NCBI GenBank assembly: GCA_031400505.1
Contig: JANNPZ010000068.1
Span: forward strand, 62,001 to 126,000
Source of the DNA: JAIYDJ01 sp031400505
Lineage (GTDB): Bacteria > Pseudomonadota > Alphaproteobacteria > Rhodobacterales > Rhodobacteraceae
Direction of reading: 5' to 3'
DNA length: 64,000 bases
Shown: piece after piece, positions 58,555 through 64,000 of the stretch
Layout of the letters: every line of letters starts with the position of its first letter
Numbering within the stretch: position 1 is the first letter of the stretch
Translations under genes and position numbers: made by a program
Notes under the pieces: model-generated
What the model was told of the DNA's origin: nothing
The model's input: the letters and a program-made list of their open reading frames with translations, nothing else
Database searches by the model: none

Positions 58555-59460
58555 ATGTATATCGAACTTCGCCACCTGCGCACCATTCGCGCGATCCATC
58601 AGGCCGGAGGATTGGTGCGGGCTGCAGATGTTCTGAATATGACCCAATCCGCATTGAGCCATCAAGTGGCAGGGCTGGAGGATCAGGCGGGGATGGAGCT
58701 GTTCGTGCGACGCTCTAAACCGATGAAACTGTCGGCGGCGGGCATCCGCATGCTGCGCGCCGCTGACCGCATCCTGCCGGAAATCGACGCAATGGAAGAG
58801 GAATTCCGCAACCTGCGCTCGGGCAAGACAGGCCGGTTGCACATCGCCATCGAATGCCATGCTTGTTTCGACTGGCTGTTTCCGGTGCTCGAACTCTTTC
58901 GCCACGCCTGGCCCGAGGTGGACGTGGACATCCGCGCGGGATTGGCCTTTGACGCGCTGCCGGCGCTGAACCGTGAAGATGTCGATCTGGTGATCTCGTC
59001 CAACCCCGTGCCGCTGCCGGGGATCACCTTCAACCCGCTGTTCGACTATCACCCGACATTCCTTGCCGCAGCCATCAACCCGCTGGCCGCCAAGGCCGTG
59101 ATCGAGGCCGAGGATTTTCGCGACCAGACCCTGATCACCTACCCCGTCACACGCGACAAACTCGACGTGTTCACCGAACTTCTGACCCCCGCACGCGTGG
59201 AACCCCGCGCGCAACGGACGGCGGAACTGACCGCCGTCATCCTGATGCTGGTCGGATCGAACCGCGGCGTGGCGGTGCTGCCGGACTGGGTTTTGCGGGA
59301 TGTGAAATCATCTGCCGACTACGTCACGCGCCCGCTTGGGCCGGGGGTGATCACCAAACGGCTTTATGCAGCAACCCGTGCCGAAGACGCGGGGCGGGCC
59401 TTCATGGCACATTTTCTGAAACTCGGGCGGTCAGAGCCGGTTAAGTTGCAGCGGACTTGA
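58555..59460 (+). CDS. metR: LysR-family regulator MetR-like
   Basis: A 301-residue LysR protein. The N-terminal winged helix is MYIELRHLRTIRAIHQAGGLVRAADVLNMTQSALSHQVAGLEDQAGMELFVRR. The effector domain contains GRLHIAIECHACFDWLFPVLELFRHAWPEVDVDI, where the ECHACFDWL wording is typical of MetR, the homocysteine-responsive activator. It is divergent from metF with an 88-base shared region, the classic met arrangement. GTTGAAG-type Shine-Dalgarno is weak, but the start matches family alignment at MYIELRHLR. Confidence 0.88.
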   Translation: MYIELRHLRTIRAIHQAGGLVRAADVLNMTQSALSHQVAGLEDQAGMELFVRRSKPMKLSAAGIRMLRAADRILPEIDAMEEEFRNLRSGKTGRLHIAIECHACFDWLFPVLELFRHAWPEVDVDIRAGLAFDALPALNREDVDLVISSNPVPLPGITFNPLFDYHPTFLAAAINPLAAKAVIEAEDFRDQTLITYPVTRDKLDVFTELLTPARVEPRAQRTAELTAVILMLVGSNRGVAVLPDWVLRDVKSSADYVTRPLGPGVITKRLYAATRAEDAGRAFMAHFLKLGRSEPVKLQRT

Positions 59461-59547
59461 ACGGCAGCGGCCCGAACGTCGGCGCCCCCTTCCCATCCTG
59501 CGTGCCCGCGTGTATGGCCCCTGCCTTGACCCCGTCCGGAGAGCGAC

Positions 59548-60336
59548 ATGCAAGGCACTGCCAACCTCAACCTGATGATCAAGGCCGCACGCACGGCTGC
59601 GCGTTCTTTGGTCAAGGATTTCCGCGAGGTGGAAAACCTTCAGGTGTCGTCCAAAGGCCCCGGCGATTTCGTGTCCAAGGCCGACCGCGAGGCGGAGCGG
59701 ATCATCAAGGACATGCTGATGGAGGGCCGTCCGACCTATGGCTGGCTTGGCGAGGAAACCGGCAGCGAGGACGGAGCAGACCCGACGCGGCGCTGGATCG
59801 TCGATCCGCTGGACGGGACCACGAACTTTCTGCACGGGATGCCGCATTGGGCGATTTCGATAGCACTCGAGCATAAGGGCGAGATCGTGTCGGGCGTCGT
59901 CTATGATGCGGCCAAGGACGAATTGTTCTGGGCCGAAAAGGGTGCCGGCGCATGGATGAATGACCGGCGGATGCGGGTGTCGGGGCGTCGCGTGATGACG
60001 GATGCCGTATTTGCCACGGGTGTTCCCTTCGGAGCCAAGAAGACGTTGCCTGCGATGCTGGGCGATCTGGCGCGGTTGATGCCGGCCTGTGCGGGGGTGC
60101 GGCGCTGGGGGGCGGCGGCTCTGGATCTGGCTTACGTGGCGGCGGGGCGGTATGACGGGTACTGGGAGCGCGAATTGCAGCCCTGGGACATCGCGGCCGG
60201 TTTGATCCTGGTGCGCGAGGCAGGGGGCATGTTGGCCCCGATGCGCGAGGGCGGAAACATATTGGAAGATGGCGCGCTGATCGCATCAAACGATCCACTG
60301 TTCGCGCCGTTTTGCAAGATCATCCGCAACGACTGA
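59548..60336 (+). CDS. suhB: Inositol monophosphatase family protein
   Basis: A 262-residue Mg-dependent phosphatase. Metal-binding motifs are WLGEETG (Glu), WIVDPLDGTTNFLHGMPHWAISIAL (the WxVDPLDGTxNF signature) and QPWDIAAGLILVREAGG (third Asp). VRRWGAAALDLAYVAAGRYDGYWE is also conserved. It should dephosphorylate inositol-1-phosphate or related phosphates; SuhB homologues additionally bind the rRNA antitermination complex. GGAGAG lies 6 bases before the ATG at 59548. Confidence 0.9.
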   Translation: MQGTANLNLMIKAARTAARSLVKDFREVENLQVSSKGPGDFVSKADREAERIIKDMLMEGRPTYGWLGEETGSEDGADPTRRWIVDPLDGTTNFLHGMPHWAISIALEHKGEIVSGVVYDAAKDELFWAEKGAGAWMNDRRMRVSGRRVMTDAVFATGVPFGAKKTLPAMLGDLARLMPACAGVRRWGAAALDLAYVAAGRYDGYWERELQPWDIAAGLILVREAGGMLAPMREGGNILEDGALIASNDPLFAPFCKIIRND

Positions 60337-60374
60337 CGCAGGCGCTACACCATTTCACGTTGAAAAATAAGACC

Positions 60375-61118
60375 TTAGCGGCGAGGCACGCGCGGGATCG
60401 AAGTCCGCGCCACCGGGTATTGCGCCTGGGGGTGCGGCGGGCTGCCATGGGTCCGTTTCCAGAAGTCAAAACCGCCAAGCCTGAGCCACAGCGGGAGGGT
60501 CAGCACCAGACCGCCCAGAAACCCGCCGACATGGGCAAGATAGGCCACCCCGCCCCCGTCGGTCGGCGTCACCGCGCCATTGAAAACCTGCAGCCCGATC
60601 CAGACGCCAAGCACGATCCAAGCCGGGATCGGAAAAATGCGAAAGATGATGATGAAGATGAACAGCACATCGACCTTGGCGCGCGGGAACAGCAACAGAT
60701 ACCCCCCCATCACCCCGGCAATCGCCCCGGATGCCCCTACCATCGGAATCACTGAGGCCGGATCGAAGGCGGTTTGCAGAAAGGCCGCCGCGAGACCCGA
60801 CGCAAGGTAGAAGGCAAGAAAGGGCACATGCCCCATCTCGTCTTCCATATTGTCGCCGAAAATCCACAAAAACAGCATGTTGCCCGCCAGATGCATCCAG
60901 CCGCCATGCAGGAACATCGAGGTGAAGACGGTTTCCACCTGATACCCAGCCATCACCGCGCCGGGGACCAAACCCCAGCGGTTGAAGAACAGCGCAAGTT
61001 CATAGTCGTCGGCGATGCTTAGCCAATAGATCAAGAACACCGCGATGTTCACCGCGATCAGGCTGTAGGTTACCAAAGGACTGCGCCCGGACGGGTTGTG
61101 ATCGCGGATCGGAAACAT
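60375..61118 (-). CDS. Rhomboid-family intramembrane serine protease
   Basis: A 247-residue membrane protein with about six or seven hydrophobic helices. The rhomboid signatures are HGGWMHLAGNMLFLWIFGDNMED in helix 2, the catalytic Ser in MVGASGAIAGVMGGYLLLFPRA in helix 4, and the catalytic His in AYLAHVGGFLGGLVLT in helix 6. It cleaves membrane-anchored substrates within the bilayer. ATG 61118 (MFPIRDHNPSG) matches the family start; the frame reading to 61490 is antisense to putA and is rejected. Natural substrates are unknown. Confidence 0.9.
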   Translation of the reverse strand: MFPIRDHNPSGRSPLVTYSLIAVNIAVFLIYWLSIADDYELALFFNRWGLVPGAVMAGYQVETVFTSMFLHGGWMHLAGNMLFLWIFGDNMEDEMGHVPFLAFYLASGLAAAFLQTAFDPASVIPMVGASGAIAGVMGGYLLLFPRAKVDVLFIFIIIFRIFPIPAWIVLGVWIGLQVFNGAVTPTDGGGVAYLAHVGGFLGGLVLTLPLWLRLGGFDFWKRTHGSPPHPQAQYPVARTSIPRVPRR

Positions 61119-61171
61119 ACTGGCAGGATTTCCGATCCGCTGCGCCGCGTCAAGCCGACAGAATGACCGTT

Positions 61172-64000
61172 TCAGGCATCGCCGACCTCGGCCAGCAGTT
61201 GCGCATTGCCGCCCGAGGCGGTGGTGTCGATGCAGACATGCCGTTCCAGCAGGGCGTGTGCTGCATCCGGCAGATCGCCGATCAGCGGCAAGATCGGGCC
61301 GGGACGGGCAGCAAGGGCCAGCGCATAGGGGCGGGCCGTGTCGGCCGACCCCCAGTAAAGGGCGCCGGCATGGCCGTGCAGCGTGGTCAGGGCCTGCGGC
61401 GGCAGGCCTGGCGCCTCGACGGCGTGCCCCCCAAGCGCGCGGATCGCCTGCGCTTGCGCCATCGCTGTTGCGGCGGTCGGGCCGAGGCACAGCAGGGGCG
61501 CGCGCGGGATCGCGGTCAGGCGGTTCGACTCGCCGGTCGGACCGGGCAGGTTCGTGCTCTGCGGGGTCACCGCAGGCAGACGCTGGGGGCCCAGCGCAGC
61601 GGCGATATCCGACAGGGCCGTGACGTGGTCATCCGGAATGGATTGCTGCGCCGCAGCCTTGGTGAACCGCACAAGGTAATGCGGGCCGCCCGCCTTGGGG
61701 CCGGTGCCCGAAAGCCCCTCTCCGCCAAAGGGCTGGCTGCCGACCACCGCGCCGATCTGGTTGCGGTTGACATATGTGTTGCCGACCCGCAGCTGGTCCA
61801 CGATCCGCTGCACCCGGTCATCGATGCGGCTGTGCAGGCCGAAAGTCAGGCCATAGCCGGTTGCGTTGACCGCATCGATCACCGCATCGATCTGCGACGC
61901 CTTGAACGTGGCCACATGCAGCACAGGGCCGAACACCTCGCGCGGCATGTCGGCGATGCTGCTGACCCGCAGGATCGTCGGTGCGATGAACGACCCGCTG
62001 GCAGGCACCGGCAAAGTCTTGATCAGGCGGCCTTGCGCACGGGCCTCGTCGATGTAGGCCGCAATGCTGGCGGCGGCGCCCGCGTCGATCAACGGGCCGA
62101 TATCGGTGGCCAGCATCCATGGATCGCCCAACGCCAGGTCGTCCATTGCGCCCTGCAGCATCTCCAGCACATGTGCCGCCACGTCTTGCTGCACATAAAG
62201 ACACCGCAGCGCCGAACAACGCTGGCCGGCAGACTGAAACGCCGAGGCGAGGATGTCGCGCACCGCCTGTTCGGGCAGCGCTGTGCTGTCCACCAGCATC
62301 GCATTCAACCCGCCGGTTTCCGCGATCAGGGGTGCTGTCGGGTCCAGATGCACCGCCATGCTGGTCCTGATCGCCAGCGCGGTCGCGGTCGATCCGGTAA
62401 AGGCCACGCCGTTGACCCGAGGATCGCCCGTCAGCGCCGCCCCCACCGCCCCATCTCCGGGCAGCAATTGCAGCGCCGATCCAGGGACGCCCGCCCGCAA
62501 CAGCAGGTCGGTCGCGAAGGCGGCAATCAGCGCGGTCTGCGGTGCAGGTTTGGCCAGAACGCCGTTTCCCGCCGCCAAAGCTGCTGCAATCTGCCCGGTA
62601 AAGATCGCCAGCGGAAAGTTCCACGGGCTGATACAGGCGAAAAGCCCCCGCGCGGGGGCGCTGAGCCGTTCTGCACCGGCGGCATAGAAACGCAGAAAAT
62701 CCACCGCCTCGCGCAACTCGCCCACGCAATCGGACAGGGTCTTGCCCGCCTCGCGCGCCAGAAGGGCAAAGATCGCCCCGAACTCGGCCTCGTACAGATC
62801 CGCGGCACGGCGCAGAACTTCGGCGCGTATCTCGGGCGAGGCCGCCCAGGGTTCGGCCAACCGCAGGGCCGTGTCGATATCGGGTACGGCGGCGGGGGTG
62901 ACATGGCCGGTCACGTCGCCGGTGGCGGGGTTCAAAGCGGTATGTTGCACCCCGCCAACGCGCCGGCCCGCCAGAATGGGCGCGGCAGTGAAACGGGTTT
63001 TCAGATATGGCGCGCGTGCCGCCTCGATTGCAGCCAGATCGCCGGAATCGGTCAAATCCCACCCACGCGAGTTGACGCGATCGCCAAAGAGCGCAGGCCC
63101 GGTCAGGATCGCCGCACTGACCACCGGCTCCATCGCCTGCATCGCCGTCAGCGGGCAGGCCGCGACGCGTTCGGGCGTCACCTGATCATTGACGATCTGA
63201 TTGACGAAACTGCTGTTGGCCCCGTTTTCCAGCAGGCGACGCACAAGATAGGCCAGCAGGTCCCGATGCGCCCCCACCGGCGCATAGATGCGGCAGCGCG
63301 TGCCCTGCCCGGTCAGAACGATGTCGTGCAGCCGCTCGCCCATCCCGTGCAACCGCTGGAACTCGAACGCCGATCTGTCAGGTGCCATGTCCAGCACCGC
63401 CGCCACTGTATGCGCGTTGTGCGTGGCAAACTGCGGATAGATCCGGTCCGTCATCCCCAACAGCTTGCGCGCGCAGGCGATGTAGCTGACGTCCGTTGCC
63501 TGCTTGCGGGTGAAGACCGGAAAGCTGGCCAGTCCCAGCACCTGCGCCCGCTTCACCTCGGTATCCCAATAGGCACCCTTGACCAGCCGCACCATGATCC
63601 GCCGGTCCAGCCGAACACTGAGCGCATAAAGCCAGTCGATCACCGCCCCCGCGCGCCGCCCGTAAGCCTGCACCACCACCCCGAACCCGTCCCACCCGGC
63701 CAGCGAGGGGTCCGACAGCACCGCCTCGATCACACGGCACGACAGTGCCAACCTGTCCGCCTCTTCGGCGTCGATGTTGAACCCGATGCCCGCCGCCCGC
63801 GCCAAACCCGCCAGCGCCTGCACGCGCGGCACCAGTTCCGCCATCACGCGGTCGGTCTGGGCCACCTCATAGCGCGGATGCAGCGCCGACAGCTTGACCG
63901 AAATGCCAGGGTTGTCGCGGATATCCCCAGTCGCCGCCCCTGCAATCGCCCCGATGGCCCGCGCATAGGCCAGATGATAGCGCCGCGCATCGCCCTCGGT
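61172..64000 (-). CDS. putA: Bifunctional proline dehydrogenase/P5C dehydrogenase PutA (5' end outside window)
   Basis: 943 codons are present; the N-terminus lies beyond the right edge. The visible start is inside the flavin proline dehydrogenase barrel: ISVKLSALHPRYE, GFNIDAEEADRL, RLVKGAYWDTEVK, FATHNAHTVAA and FQRLHGMGE. The aldehyde dehydrogenase domain follows: FACISPWNFPLAIF, GSTATALAIRTSM, AETGGLNAMLVDSTA, the catalytic Cys in FQSAGQRCSALRCLYV, and GPVLHVATF. A C-terminal extension typical of long PutA types closes the protein. It oxidises proline to glutamate. The upstream DNA-binding domain, if any, cannot be judged. Confidence 0.94.
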   Translation of the reverse strand, partial: TEGDARRYHLAYARAIGAIAGAATGDIRDNPGISVKLSALHPRYEVAQTDRVMAELVPRVQALAGLARAAGIGFNIDAEEADRLALSCRVIEAVLSDPSLAGWDGFGVVVQAYGRRAGAVIDWLYALSVRLDRRIMVRLVKGAYWDTEVKRAQVLGLASFPVFTRKQATDVSYIACARKLLGMTDRIYPQFATHNAHTVAAVLDMAPDRSAFEFQRLHGMGERLHDIVLTGQGTRCRIYAPVGAHRDLLAYLVRRLLENGANSSFVNQIVNDQVTPERVAACPLTAMQAMEPVVSAAILTGPALFGDRVNSRGWDLTDSGDLAAIEAARAPYLKTRFTAAPILAGRRVGGVQHTALNPATGDVTGHVTPAAVPDIDTALRLAEPWAASPEIRAEVLRRAADLYEAEFGAIFALLAREAGKTLSDCVGELREAVDFLRFYAAGAERLSAPARGLFACISPWNFPLAIFTGQIAAALAAGNGVLAKPAPQTALIAAFATDLLLRAGVPGSALQLLPGDGAVGAALTGDPRVNGVAFTGSTATALAIRTSMAVHLDPTAPLIAETGGLNAMLVDSTALPEQAVRDILASAFQSAGQRCSALRCLYVQQDVAAHVLEMLQGAMDDLALGDPWMLATDIGPLIDAGAAASIAAYIDEARAQGRLIKTLPVPASGSFIAPTILRVSSIADMPREVFGPVLHVATFKASQIDAVIDAVNATGYGLTFGLHSRIDDRVQRIVDQLRVGNTYVNRNQIGAVVGSQPFGGEGLSGTGPKAGGPHYLVRFTKAAAQQSIPDDHVTALSDIAAALGPQRLPAVTPQSTNLPGPTGESNRLTAIPRAPLLCLGPTAATAMAQAQAIRALGGHAVEAPGLPPQALTTLHGHAGALYWGSADTARPYALALAARPGPILPLIGDLPDAAHALLERHVCIDTTASGGNAQLLAEVGDA

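Overview
The window is high-GC, densely packed chromosomal DNA. Its gene content points to a marine or soil Rhodobacteraceae-type alphaproteobacterium (Roseobacter/Rhodobacter lineage). Indicators are the short class of prolyl-tRNA synthetase, an HdaA/ppk/ppx block, a ScfR-type propionyl-CoA regulator beside pccB, a choline dehydrogenase/BetI/ChoXWV cluster, a VPLPA-CTERM-like sorting tail and several DUFs familiar from this family. No tRNA, rRNA, CRISPR array, insertion sequence or phage gene was found, so this looks like core chromosome rather than an island. Assignments come from reading the translations and recalling families; no database search was run.

Layout: (1) 1-2.9 kb, a coupled operon on the minus strand (TetR regulator, arginine:pyruvate-type transaminase, thiamine-diphosphate decarboxylase running off the left edge) with a TetR-type operator over its promoter. 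(2) 3-17 kb, mixed housekeeping: a CDF metal exporter, an SH3 protein, a glyoxylate/hydroxypyruvate reductase, a flavin-oxidase-like gene broken by one stop codon, a nickel/cobalt exporter pair, a GST, an epimerase, parE, a c-type cytochrome, lolD-lolC/E, an aldo/keto reductase and proS. (3) 17-27 kb, a plus-strand run: fasciclin protein, GNAT, AI-2E permease, hdaA, ppk, ppx, VOC protein, TerB/DnaJ protein, EEP nuclease. (4) 27-39.4 kb, the propionyl-CoA region: scpA, pccA and pccB interleaved with small lipoproteins and unknown proteins, then an MFS exporter, a cyclic-nucleotide-gated K+ channel and the ScfR regulator (pccR). (5) 39.4-44.7 kb, choline uptake and oxidation (betA, betI, choXWV). 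(6) 44.7-52 kb, topA, dprA, a 24-residue membrane protein, gabT and a sorted GDSL hydrolase. (7) 52-57.5 kb, the biotin transporter bioMNY, convergent with a coupled acyl-CoA ligase/thiolase pair, an aldolase and aroQ. (8) 57.6-64 kb, metF/metR, an inositol-phosphatase-family gene, a rhomboid protease and putA running off the right edge.

The parts connect metabolically. PccAB and ScpA take propionyl-CoA to succinyl-CoA, PccA needs biotin, and BioMNY imports it. The ligase/thiolase pair beside bioY resembles the biotin-regulated yhfT-yhfS genes linked to a bioY paralogue in Bacillus. Its role is unknown, and the thiolase here has lost two canonical catalytic residues. I regard this pair and the small lipoproteins embedded in the pcc cluster as the least explained parts of the window.
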